Origin: Syntrophaceae bacterium
Lineage (GTDB): Bacteria; Desulfobacterota; Syntrophia; Syntrophales; Smithellaceae
Direction of reading: 5' to 3'
NCBI GenBank assembly: GCA_018436925.1
Contig: JAHDKI010000001.1
Coordinates: 174,103 to 238,102, forward strand
DNA: 64,000 bases
A program made the translations under genes and the position numbers. Below the pieces are notes generated by a model. It did no database searches and was not told where the DNA came from. It saw nothing but the letters and a program-made list of their open reading frames with translations. This document shows positions 33,904 to 42,070 of the stretch, piece by piece. The first letter of the stretch is position 1. Every line of letters starts with the position of its first letter.

Positions 33904-34500
33904 ATGAAAAAGCGCCTCGCGTTTATGGGTATTTTATGCGTTTTGGTGATGTCAACAGCCGCTTATGCGGCAGGCCCGCTGGCGACGGCCGAGGTCGCCG
34001 TGGGCAAAGTGCTCGATGTGCTGCGCGATCCCAAATTCAAGGGGCCTGAGGCCAAACAGGCGAAAACGGAGAGGCTTCGCGTGATCTATAAAGACATGTT
34101 TGATGAAATTGAATTTTCCCGACGGACGCTGGCGCGCAACTGGAACCGGTTTTCGCCGTCCGAACGCGCCGAATTCGTCGATTTGTTCGAACAGGTTCTG
34201 GAGAAGGCCTATCTGGACAAGATTCTCGATTATTCGAATGAGAAAATCGTTTTCTATCAGGAAAACATGCTGTCGGACAAGCAAGCGGAAATCCTTTCGA
34301 AGATTGTCACGTCGTCGAAAGAAATTCCGATCTTCTACCGGATGATCCTCAAAGATGGAAAATGGAAAGTGTATGATGTCGTCGTGGAAAATATGAGTCT
34401 GGTGCAAAACTACCGGGCTCAGTTCAATGATATTCTGGGAACCGACAATCCCCCCGAGCAACTGCTGGTTATTTTGCGCAAGAAGGTAAAGGAACATTGA
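33904..34500 (+). CDS. mlaC: MlaC-type periplasmic phospholipid-binding protein
   Basis: The 198-residue protein has a cleavable signal peptide ending AYAA-G. The body has FDEIEFSRRTLARNWNRFSPSERAEFVDLFEQVLEKAYLDKI and KDGKWKVYDVVVENMSLVQNYRAQFNDIL, matching the MlaC/Ttg2D family. It ferries phospholipids across the periplasm between MlaA and MlaD. GGAGGAAAT precedes the ATG. The following mlaA start overlaps its stop. Confidence 0.95.
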   Translation: MKKRLAFMGILCVLVMSTAAYAAGPLATAEVAVGKVLDVLRDPKFKGPEAKQAKTERLRVIYKDMFDEIEFSRRTLARNWNRFSPSERAEFVDLFEQVLEKAYLDKILDYSNEKIVFYQENMLSDKQAEILSKIVTSSKEIPIFYRMILKDGKWKVYDVVVENMSLVQNYRAQFNDILGTDNPPEQLLVILRKKVKEH

Positions 34501-35432
34501 AAAAAGCCGGCCTGATTTTGACGTTGTCCGTATTTCTTCTGGTTTGGGTCTGCCCGCATGCGGGCGCAAACGACGGGCCGCATGAGACCGCGCCGGGCGA
34601 GTCTGCGGGTTGGCTGGCGGATGCCGGCGGGCGATCCTCCTCTGAAGCGTCAAACATCGGCCGTCAAGAGTCCTTGCGGCAAGCGGCGGCCGCACCGGCC
34701 GCCGATCCCTTTTCCGAAGATTATGTCGAGGAAGAAGATGAGGTTGCGGACCTCCATGCCGAAGAGAAGGTGACGATCGCCGATCCGATTGAGCCTTTCA
34801 ACCGGGCCATGGGCGCGTTCAACGACCGGATGTATTTCTGGGTGCTCAAACCCGTTGCGCTGGGGTATAACGAAGTGGTTCCCGAACCGGCGCGAATCAG
34901 CGCGAAGAATTTTTTTGACAACCTCGGATTTCCGGCCCGTTTTTTAAGTTGTCTGTTGCAGGCGGATTTTTCAGGGGCGGGTACCGAGGCGGGCCGCTTT
35001 GCCATAAACACTTTGTGGGGCCTGGGCGGCCTGCTTGATCCGGCGGGCTCCGAGACTTTGAATTTGCAAAAGCAGGATGTCGATTTGGGACAGACCCTGG
35101 GCGTTTACGGCGTCGGACACGGATTTTATATCGTCTGGCCTGTCTATGGTCCGTCAAGCCCGCGCGATACGCTCACCAATATCGGCGATCAATTTCTTTA
35201 TCCGCCGTCCTATATTGAGCCCTGGTATGCGTGGTTCGGCGTGTGGGCCTACGAAAAGGTCAACGCCGCCTCTTTCCGGATCGGCGAGTATGAGGCCGTC
35301 AAGAGCGCGGCCATCGATCCCTATGTAGCCATCCGGGACGGCTACATTCAATATCGGGCCAAAAGCGTCAAAGCGCGCAAAGAAAAGTCGCTGCTGTTTC
35401 GGGATGCAGCCGGCGAAACCCGGAAGGAATAA
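34497..35432 (+). CDS. mlaA: MlaA (VacJ)-type outer-membrane phospholipid-removal protein
   Basis: The 311-residue protein starts at a TTG overlapping the mlaC TGA, with AAAGGA upstream. A signal peptide is followed by a low-complexity acidic linker (about 25-90) and then the MlaA domain: DPIEPFNRAMGAFNDRMYFWVLKPVALGYNEVVPEPAR, NTLWGLGGLLDPAG, LGQTLGVYGVGHGFYIVWPVYGPSSPRDTLT. MlaA works with a porin to extract misplaced phospholipids. Canonical MlaA is a lipoprotein, but here the only early Cys (in VWVCPH) is a poor lipobox, so membrane attachment may differ. A TTG start on the last gene of a coupled pair may lower its dose. Confidence 0.92.
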   Translation: MKKAGLILTLSVFLLVWVCPHAGANDGPHETAPGESAGWLADAGGRSSSEASNIGRQESLRQAAAAPAADPFSEDYVEEEDEVADLHAEEKVTIADPIEPFNRAMGAFNDRMYFWVLKPVALGYNEVVPEPARISAKNFFDNLGFPARFLSCLLQADFSGAGTEAGRFAINTLWGLGGLLDPAGSETLNLQKQDVDLGQTLGVYGVGHGFYIVWPVYGPSSPRDTLTNIGDQFLYPPSYIEPWYAWFGVWAYEKVNAASFRIGEYEAVKSAAIDPYVAIRDGYIQYRAKSVKARKEKSLLFRDAAGETRKE

Positions 35433-35435
35433 TCG

Positions 35436-36221
35436 ATGCGAAAAGCAGGTCTATTGGCGGTCATGGTTTTTTGGATGGTTGGAACGGCGGTTTCCGGCGC
35501 TTTTGCCGCCGGGCTTATCGGACCGCCGCAGAGCCTGTCCCGGCCTGAAGGAGGGCTCAGCACGGCGGTGGGATTTGCCTATGACGAAGAGCCCTTCAAG
35601 GGCCGCTTCGAACATGTGATGCGCGCCAAACGCCTCTTTACGCAAGCAGCATACGGCAAGCCGGATTTATGGGAAGTCTGCGGCAGTATCGGCTTGGCTG
35701 ATATGAAGTTGTCGGGCGCTTTTTCGCCGCCGGGCGGCGTTCCGGCAATTGCCCGAAACGATTTTCACGACGACTGGCAGCTCTTCGGCGCCGTCGGCGC
35801 CAGAGCGTATTATCCGGCGACCCCTTGGTTCGGCATCGGCGCGTTCGCGCAGGCGGCCTATCATTTCGGCAGTTATTCGGATCAGGTTATCGGCCTTGCC
35901 GGCGCCACGCCGTTTGCCGCGGATATGAAAGTCAAGCAGTTGTGGAGCCTTCGCGCCGGCATCGGGTTGCAGGCGACGGTGTTTGACCGGCTTAAGCTCT
36001 ACGGCGGTCCCTATCTCTGCCATGCAAAAGCGCGGGTGGATCTTGCGCCTTCCGTTTCAGGGATGCCTTTGGGGACGGATGCCGATGAGATCAGAAACAA
36101 AACCCGGGCGGGCGGCTTTGCCGGCGCGGTCATCCCCCTGGCCAAAGGATTTGCTGTGATTCTTGAAGGTCGTTATGCCGAGCGGTTTTCCATCGGATCG
36201 GCCGTGACCTATACTTATTGA
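35436..36221 (+). CDS. exported outer-membrane beta-barrel-like protein of the mla operon
   Basis: The 261-residue protein has a signal peptide ending AFA-AG. The body shows alternating aromatic/hydrophobic strands (GLSTAVGFAYDEE, LFGAVGARAYYP, WFGIGAFAQAAYHFGSY, LWSLRAGIGLQATVFDRLKLYGGPY) and ends VILEGRYAERFSIGSAVTYTY with a C-terminal aromatic, typical of Bam substrates. It could be an 8- to 10-strand barrel. It lies 3 bases after mlaA, so it may be the local partner that MlaA needs in the outer membrane, in place of OmpC/F. No family name is recognised. Confidence 0.75.
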   Translation: MRKAGLLAVMVFWMVGTAVSGAFAAGLIGPPQSLSRPEGGLSTAVGFAYDEEPFKGRFEHVMRAKRLFTQAAYGKPDLWEVCGSIGLADMKLSGAFSPPGGVPAIARNDFHDDWQLFGAVGARAYYPATPWFGIGAFAQAAYHFGSYSDQVIGLAGATPFAADMKVKQLWSLRAGIGLQATVFDRLKLYGGPYLCHAKARVDLAPSVSGMPLGTDADEIRNKTRAGGFAGAVIPLAKGFAVILEGRYAERFSIGSAVTYTY

Positions 36222-36244
36222 AGGGCTCTTGAAAGGAACGCTCC

Positions 36245-37384
36245 ATGCGGCAGGCGAAAAAAGGAAACCGGTCCTCCCGGCTGAAAATCGGGATTCTTTA
36301 CGGAGGGCGCTCCGGGGAGCATGACGTGTCGCTTTGTTCGGCGGCCTCGGTGGTCGGGGCGCTTGATCCGAAAAAATATCAGATCGTTGCCGTCGGCATC
36401 GACCGGGACGGCCGCTGGCACGTTCAGGACAGCCCCCGTTTTGTTTCCTCCAAGGCCTTCGGCCGGATTTTGTCGCTCCAAAGAAACGGACTTTGGGTGG
36501 TCAATCAGTTTGAGGAGCAAAACCGACTTTGCCTTCGCGATCTGAAAGGCGGCAAAAAGCCTGTGACGGTCGATGTCGTCTTTCCCGTTTTGCACGGCAC
36601 ATACGGAGAAGACGGAACGCTGCAGGGGCTTTTAGAGCTGGCGCGCGTGCCCTATGTCGGCGTGGATGTCGCCGGCGCCGCGGTCGGGATGGATAAGGAT
36701 TTGTCCAAAAGGCTTCTGGCGCAGGCGGGCATTCCGGTCGTCCCCTGGATGACCGTCGGGCACACGACCTGGATAGCCAGGCCGGAGAGAATCATGCAAA
36801 ACGCTCTCAAGCAGTTGGGGTTGCCGGTTTTTGTCAAGCCTCTGTGCACCGGCTCGTCGGTCGGCGTCGTGAAGGTCACGCAAAAAAGCGAACTGCCGCA
36901 AGCCCTGGATTACGCGTTTCAGTTCGACACGCGGATTATGATTGAACAGGGCATCGACTGCCGGGAAATCGAATGCGCCGTCTTGGGCAATGACGAGCCT
37001 GTCGCGTCGGTGCTGGGCGAGATTCTGCCCCGGCATGACTTTTATTCCTACGAAGCTAAATATCTCGATCCCGAAGGGGCCGAGATGAACATTCCCGCAA
37101 AACTTCCGGCAAGACTTGCCGGCGCTATCCGGGCCTGCGCCGTGGCCGGTTATTCGGCGCTCAACTGCAACGCCATGGCGCGGGTGGACTTTTTTCTGGA
37201 GAAAGCGACGAACCGGTTTTATCTAAACGAAATCAATACGCTGCCGGGGTTCACGTCCGTCAGCATGTATCCGAAACTGTGGGAGGCGACGGGACTTCCG
37301 TACAGTCAACTACTGGATCGGCTCATCGAACTCGCCCTGGAGCGTCACCGCCGAAAACTTGCCGTCCGGACGGATGTGCCGTAA
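36245..37384 (+). CDS. ddl: D-alanine--D-alanine ligase
   Basis: The 379-residue ATP-grasp enzyme has IGILYGGRSGEHDVSLCSAASV at the N-terminus, VFPVLHGTYGEDGTLQGLLELARVPYVG, FVKPLCTGSSVGVVKV and ARVDFFLEKATNRFYLNEINTLPGFTSVSMYPKLWEATG. It joins two D-Ala for peptidoglycan. The length fits the longer Ddl class (E. coli DdlA-like). It follows the mla operon by 23 bases on the same strand and ends 30 bases from the convergent waaC. Confidence 0.96.
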   Translation: MRQAKKGNRSSRLKIGILYGGRSGEHDVSLCSAASVVGALDPKKYQIVAVGIDRDGRWHVQDSPRFVSSKAFGRILSLQRNGLWVVNQFEEQNRLCLRDLKGGKKPVTVDVVFPVLHGTYGEDGTLQGLLELARVPYVGVDVAGAAVGMDKDLSKRLLAQAGIPVVPWMTVGHTTWIARPERIMQNALKQLGLPVFVKPLCTGSSVGVVKVTQKSELPQALDYAFQFDTRIMIEQGIDCREIECAVLGNDEPVASVLGEILPRHDFYSYEAKYLDPEGAEMNIPAKLPARLAGAIRACAVAGYSALNCNAMARVDFFLEKATNRFYLNEINTLPGFTSVSMYPKLWEATGLPYSQLLDRLIELALERHRRKLAVRTDVP

Positions 37385-37414
37385 TCGTCGGCAAGGGCGC
37401 GGGGCTGCGCGAAA

Positions 37415-38437
37415 TCAACGGACGTGCTTTCCGACCGCCGCCAGCACCTGTTCGGGCATGATCTCTTTCATACACTGCATGGAATCGCATTTTTTCAGCA
37501 GACAGGGGCTGCAAGGCAGGCCCGACCGGATCACTGTGTGCCCGGGTCCGTAGGGTCCTGTCCGGTCGGGATCGGTGGGGCCGAAAAGCGCGACCACTTT
37601 CTTTCCGACGGCCGCGGCCAGGTGCATGGGACCGGAATCCGTTGTCACGACCGTTTGCGCCCTTCGGTAAACGGCGGCCAGTTCCAAAAGCGTCGTCCGG
37701 CCCGCCAGGTTGACGCCTTTGGTGCGCATCGCCCTGAGGATCGGAACGATGGCTTCAATCTCCGTTCCGGTGAACACGACCGGGAGCCCCAGCTTTTCAA
37801 AAATGCCGTCGGCCAGACCGGCAAACTTGTCATTGTCCCAAAGCTTGGTCTTCCAGTAGGCGACCGGATTGATCGCCACGAAAGCCCGCCGGTCCAGTCC
37901 ATGTTCGGCAAGAAGCGCCAGAGCCTTGGAATCGGCCAGAGGATCGTCCGGTAAAACAAATTCCACTTTGTCGATCGTTGCGCCCAGATGCCGCGGAAAA
38001 TCCAGATAACGGTCCACCGCGTGTTTTTGCATGTCTTCAGGAATTTTTTCATTGTAGAACAGGCCGCTGAATTCCTGAAGGGAATCGTATCCGATTTTTC
38101 TTTGGCCTCCGGAGAGCGCCACGACCATCGCGCTTTTGAATAAACCGTGAAAATCGATGACCAGGTCATAGCGGCGCGCCCGCAGCCTGGCCAGAAAAAC
38201 CCGAAAATCCCGCCTCGCGCCGTTGATCCTTCCCGCCGCGAGTTTTCTGCCCCACCGCTTGCGGCCGGAAACGATCACCTCGTCCAAAAACGGATGCTTG
38301 ATCACGAGATCGGCTGCGGCCTGCTCCACGACCCAGGTGATATGCGCCTTGGGATATAGTGTGCGCAGCGCCGCAAGCGACGGCAGGGTGTGAATGACAT
38401 CTCCGATGGCGCTGAGTTTGACAATCAGGATATTCAT
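37415..38437 (-). CDS. waaC: lipopolysaccharide heptosyltransferase I
   Basis: The 340-residue GT9-family protein has MNILIVKLSAIGDVIHTLPSLAALRTLYPKAHITWVVE at the N-terminus and VTTDSGPMHLAAAVGKKVVALFGPTDPDRTGPYG near the C-terminus (ADP-heptose site). It adds the first heptose to Kdo of the core. A Cys-rich tail (GLPCSPCLLKKCDSMQCM) is typical of deltaproteobacterial members. The start at 38437 overlaps the gmhB stop (ATGA). It is the last gene of the long envelope operon run. Confidence 0.93.
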   Translation of the reverse strand: MNILIVKLSAIGDVIHTLPSLAALRTLYPKAHITWVVEQAAADLVIKHPFLDEVIVSGRKRWGRKLAAGRINGARRDFRVFLARLRARRYDLVIDFHGLFKSAMVVALSGGQRKIGYDSLQEFSGLFYNEKIPEDMQKHAVDRYLDFPRHLGATIDKVEFVLPDDPLADSKALALLAEHGLDRRAFVAINPVAYWKTKLWDNDKFAGLADGIFEKLGLPVVFTGTEIEAIVPILRAMRTKGVNLAGRTTLLELAAVYRRAQTVVTTDSGPMHLAAAVGKKVVALFGPTDPDRTGPYGPGHTVIRSGLPCSPCLLKKCDSMQCMKEIMPEQVLAAVGKHVR

Positions 38438-39012
38438 ATCCGATCCTTCAACACCCATTTCACCGCATCGAGAATGTTTTGCGCGATGAAGTCGGGTTGA
38501 CTCTCCGCCGGGGGCTCCGTCTTTGCCTGGTCCGATCCGTGGCCGGTCAGAACCAGAATGCCTTTTGCGCCGACCCGGTGGGCCGTTTCCACATCGCGCA
38601 GATGGTCGCCGATCAGATACGAGTTTGCAAGATTCAGGTTAAGATCGCGGGCCGCCTGATGCAAAAGCCCCGGCTCCGGTTTGCGGCAGTCGCAGATCAT
38701 CCGGTAGGGGTCGATGCCCTCCGTCGGATGATGGGGGCAGTAATAAAACCGGTCAATCCGAGCACCCTGCGCTAAAAGCAGGCTCTGAATCCGGCCGTTG
38801 ATATCGCGGACGACATCTTCCGTAAAAAGTCCTCTGGCGACGCCGGACTGGTTGGTGACAACCACCGCCTGCATGCCGCTTGCATTGATGAGTCGGACGG
38901 CCTCAAACGTTTCGGGAAAAATCGCCAATCTGTCCGGGGAATCCAGATACCCCGTTTCGGCAATCAGCGTGCCGTCGCGATCCAGAAAAACGGCTTTGTT
39001 TTTAAATGACAT
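38434..39012 (-). CDS. gmhB: D-glycero-beta-D-manno-heptose 1,7-bisphosphate 7-phosphatase
   Basis: The 192-residue HAD phosphatase has KAVFLDRDGTLIAETGYL (DxD nucleophile), VVVTNQSGVARGLF and a zinc-binding loop YYCPHHP...CDCRKPEPG, then YLIGDHLRDVETAHRVGAKGILV. It makes the heptose-1-phosphate precursor of ADP-heptose. The two flanking heptosyltransferases support the role. The start at 39012 is chosen from homology; the longer frame runs into waaF. Confidence 0.95.
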   Translation of the reverse strand: MSFKNKAVFLDRDGTLIAETGYLDSPDRLAIFPETFEAVRLINASGMQAVVVTNQSGVARGLFTEDVVRDINGRIQSLLLAQGARIDRFYYCPHHPTEGIDPYRMICDCRKPEPGLLHQAARDLNLNLANSYLIGDHLRDVETAHRVGAKGILVLTGHGSDQAKTEPPAESQPDFIAQNILDAVKWVLKDRI

Positions 39013-39014
39013 GA

Positions 39015-40061
39015 CTAGTCCTTTCGCAGAAGATCGCAGGCCGCCGCGAAGACGTCCTCTTCGGTGATGTCCATCATGCAGCGAAAATCCGTCGGGCAAA
39101 CTTTCTTCAGACAGGGGCTGCAATTCACCGGTTTGCGGACGATGCGGGTTCTTTCTCCCGCAGGCGATGTCGTCGCGGGATTGGTCGATCCGAAAACCGC
39201 GACTGTCGGAACATTGAGCGCTCCGGCCACGTGCATGAGGCCCGAGTCGTTGCTGATGAAAACCGCCGACCGGGAAATCAGCAAGACCGCGTCACGAAGC
39301 GGCGTTTTGCCGGCGAGATTCAAACAGTCGCCGCCGAGGCGCCGCCGGACAGTCTCCGCGGTATCGGCGTCGCCCGGTCCGCCGAAAAGCACGACCCGGC
39401 CTTGAAGCCGGTCGGACAGGCGTTTGGCGACTCCGGCAAAGCGCTCCGGCAGCCAGCATTTGGCCGGTCCGTAGGTCGCGCCCGGCGCGATGCCGATCAA
39501 GGGGCGTTCATCGCCCAGGTAGCGTTTGACTGCGTCGAGGGCCGCGGCGCGGGGTACTTGCGTTTCGAGGTGCAGTTCGCGGCTGGCGGGCGGACAGCCC
39601 AGCGCGCGGACCATTTCAAGGTAATAATCGATTTGGTGCACGCTGAGAATCTCGCGTGTGCGGTGCACCGGATGGGACAAAAGCCATCTGCGGCCGTCCG
39701 AGTCGTAGCCTGCACGAAGCCGGATGCCGGCGACCCGCGCCAGAATCGCCGCCTCGATCGCGTTTTGCAGGAGGATCGCCGCGTCGAACTTCATGCCGCG
39801 CAGCCGCCAGGCCAGACGAAACACGCCCCAGGCATTGTCGTAGGATTTTTCGTACAGGAGGATATCGTCCGCCGGAGAAAACAGCCGATAGATATCCGCC
39901 ACGGCGGGTTTGGCCAGAATCGTCAGACGCGCCTTCGGATAGGCGGCGCGCACGGAGGCGACCGAAGGCAAAGTCATCACGGCGTCGCCGATCCAGTTGG
40001 TTCCCCGCAGGAGGATGCGATGAATATTCTCGATCGGCAGTCTGTTGGCTTTGAGCGTCAT
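39015..40061 (-). CDS. waaF: lipopolysaccharide heptosyltransferase II
   Basis: The 348-residue GT9 protein has ILLRGTNWIGDAVMTLPSVASVRAAYP at the N-terminus, the central LIGIAPGATYGPAKCWLPERFAGVAKRL, and FISNDSGLMHVAGALNVPTVAVFGSTNPATTSP near the end, all characteristic of WaaF. It adds the second heptose of the inner core. It ends with a Cys-containing tail as in waaC. Its start overlaps the stop of the lipid A acyltransferase gene (ATGA). Confidence 0.94.
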   Translation of the reverse strand: MTLKANRLPIENIHRILLRGTNWIGDAVMTLPSVASVRAAYPKARLTILAKPAVADIYRLFSPADDILLYEKSYDNAWGVFRLAWRLRGMKFDAAILLQNAIEAAILARVAGIRLRAGYDSDGRRWLLSHPVHRTREILSVHQIDYYLEMVRALGCPPASRELHLETQVPRAAALDAVKRYLGDERPLIGIAPGATYGPAKCWLPERFAGVAKRLSDRLQGRVVLFGGPGDADTAETVRRRLGGDCLNLAGKTPLRDAVLLISRSAVFISNDSGLMHVAGALNVPTVAVFGSTNPATTSPAGERTRIVRKPVNCSPCLKKVCPTDFRCMMDITEEDVFAAACDLLRKD

Positions 40062-40954
40062 AGATCGATCCTCTCCTGTTTGGCCTGACAGCGCCGGGTC
40101 TTCCAGCGCTGATGCACCCAGAACCATTGCTCCGGGTAGCGGCGGATATAGTCTTCAAGAAGGCTTGTGAAACGCTGCGTATTGGCCAGCACGTCCGCAT
40201 CGCGTTCGCCGGTGCGGATCAGCTCGACCTCATCGAGAATGTCCAGAAGGAATGTTCCGTTTTCCAGTCTGCGCGTGAAAACGGGCAAAACGGCCGCGCC
40301 GGTGTGTATGGCTAAAAGCGCCGGGCCCGTCGTGGCGGCCGCCGGACGGCCGAAAAAATCCACGAACATGCCGTCGTACCAGGCGACATTCTGATCGATG
40401 AGCATCATAACGGTCTGCGCATTTTTCAGTTGCCGGATAATCGGCCGCATGGCGTTGTTCTTTGAAATCTGCGAGATGCCGTGTTTCGAACGGACCACCG
40501 TGGTGACGTCTTCAACAAAGGCGCTGTCAACGATCCGGTAAACGAAAACCAGAGGGCCGGTCGAAAGGGCGAGGGCCGCGTTACCGAATTCCCAGTTTCC
40601 GAAGTGCGCGCCGATGAGCAAGACGCCTTTTCCTTTCGCCTTGGCGGTGAGATATTTATCAAGGCCTTCGATCGTCACCCAGTCTTTGAGATTATTCCGG
40701 GTCAGGGTGTAAATTTCGAAATACTCCGCGACGATGAGCGCGAATGATCTATAGGCGCTTTTGGCGATGCGAATGACGTCGTCGATGGCTTTTTCAGGAA
40801 AGGAGCGGGCGATGTTGTGCAGGGCAATGATCCGGTGCTTCGCGGACAGGTGGTAGATCAGTCCGGCCAGCGCTGAAAAAACGGCTCTGCGGAGGCCAAG
40901 CGGCGTTGCGCTAAAGCCAATCCGGGCGATATGTCTCTTGGTCAGAGGATTCAT
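40058..40954 (-). CDS. LpxL/HtrB-family lipid A acyltransferase
   Basis: The 298-residue protein of the LpxL/LpxM family has an N-terminal hydrophobic segment and the catalytic block IGAHFGNWE (HX4E near residue 117). Other family landmarks are a run ending RLLID-like MMLIDQNVAWYDGMFVDFFGRPAATTGPALLAI, and the C-terminal YIRRYPEQWFWVHQRWKTR. It adds a secondary acyl chain to Kdo-lipid A. Whether it is LpxL or LpxM type cannot be told. It overlaps waaF and lies 6 bases after lpxK. Confidence 0.9.
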   Translation of the reverse strand: MNPLTKRHIARIGFSATPLGLRRAVFSALAGLIYHLSAKHRIIALHNIARSFPEKAIDDVIRIAKSAYRSFALIVAEYFEIYTLTRNNLKDWVTIEGLDKYLTAKAKGKGVLLIGAHFGNWEFGNAALALSTGPLVFVYRIVDSAFVEDVTTVVRSKHGISQISKNNAMRPIIRQLKNAQTVMMLIDQNVAWYDGMFVDFFGRPAAATTGPALLAIHTGAAVLPVFTRRLENGTFLLDILDEVELIRTGERDADVLANTQRFTSLLEDYIRRYPEQWFWVHQRWKTRRCQAKQERIDL

Positions 40955-40960
40955 GGGGCG

Positions 40961-42070
40961 CTAACCTGCCTGAGGAGCCTGCGCAGCGGCCGCGGTAATT
41001 CGATCCAAAAGCCATTGGTCAAACGCGGGGGCGCTATCGGAAAGGTCCATCTGTATGTGCAGGGTCCATACCATGTTCAGAACCTCCGGACAATGCTCAA
41101 GACGCATGGCGTCTTTTTCCGTCGTCACCAGATAATCCGCCTTCCGCATTTGAAAAACGCGCTGAAGGTCGTCGAGGTCCCGAAGGCTGAATGCGTGATG
41201 GTCGGGAAAAGGATTAAAGGAGACCACCTCGGCGCCGAGAGCAAAAAGCGCATCCCGGAAGGAGTCGGGCTTGGCGATGCCGCAGAACGCGCAGACCTTT
41301 TTGCCGCGAAGCGCCTCCGGCGGCCGTTTCTCGCCCGAACCGGCGTTTTGCAGCGAAACCGTCCGGTGGATGCAGCGAAAAACCGGCAGTCGAAATTTTT
41401 GGGCGATGGCGAGAATATCGGCATCCGGCGGCCGGGTCGGCTCCGCGCGGGTCAGCAAAAACGCGTCGGCGCGGGCGAGGCCCGCCGGATGTTCGCGCAA
41501 CTCGCCGCGCGGCAGAAGCCAGCCGTTTCCCAGAGGGCGATGATCGTCAAGAAGAACCAAGTTGATGTCTCTTTGAATCTGCCGGTGCTGAAAGGCGTCG
41601 TCGCACAAGATGACATCCGCCCCGAACTGTTCCACGGCCGCACGACCCGTCAGCGCGCGCTTCGGGCCGGTCAGGACGCACACGCCCGGCAGGGAGCGCG
41701 CGATGAGCAACGGCTCGTCGCCGGCGGCCGCGGCGGTAAGCAGAATTTCTTTTCCGTTGGAAACGACATTGACGGGCAGCGCGCTTTTCCCCCCGTAGCC
41801 GCGGCTGATGACGGCCGGGCGAAGGCCATGGGCCTGGAGCCGCCTGGCGATCAGAATGACGCAGGGCGTTTTGCCCGTGCCGCCGACGGTGATATTGCCG
41901 ATGCTCACCACCGGCCGAGGCAGGCGGACGGATGGAAACCATCCCCGGTCGTAAAGGGTGTTGCGGACGGCTGTCACGCGTCCGTAGGCGAGCGAAGCCA
42001 GGCAAAGCACCATCCGGATCGGACTGAAACGGCGGGCGTCGTCACTCCACATCCTTGGCCAATCGATCAT
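40961..42070 (-). CDS. lpxK: tetraacyldisaccharide 4'-kinase
   Basis: The 369-residue P-loop kinase has VSIGNITVGGTGKTPCVILIARRL (Walker A), VISRGYGGK, DVILCDDAFQHRQIQRDINLVLLDDHRPLGNGWLLPRGELRE, and a C-terminal FNPFPDHHAFSLRDL block. It phosphorylates the 4' position of the lipid A disaccharide. The start at 42070 overlaps the msbA end by 29 bases. No Walker or substrate residues are missing. Confidence 0.96.
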   Translation of the reverse strand: MIDWPRMWSDDARRFSPIRMVLCLASLAYGRVTAVRNTLYDRGWFPSVRLPRPVVSIGNITVGGTGKTPCVILIARRLQAHGLRPAVISRGYGGKSALPVNVVSNGKEILLTAAAAGDEPLLIARSLPGVCVLTGPKRALTGRAAVEQFGADVILCDDAFQHRQIQRDINLVLLDDHRPLGNGWLLPRGELREHPAGLARADAFLLTRAEPTRPPDADILAIAQKFRLPVFRCIHRTVSLQNAGSGEKRPPEALRGKKVCAFCGIAKPDSFRDALFALGAEVVSFNPFPDHHAFSLRDLDDLQRVFQMRKADYLVTTEKDAMRLEHCPEVLNMVWTLHIQMDLSDSAPAFDQWLLDRITAAAAQAPQAG

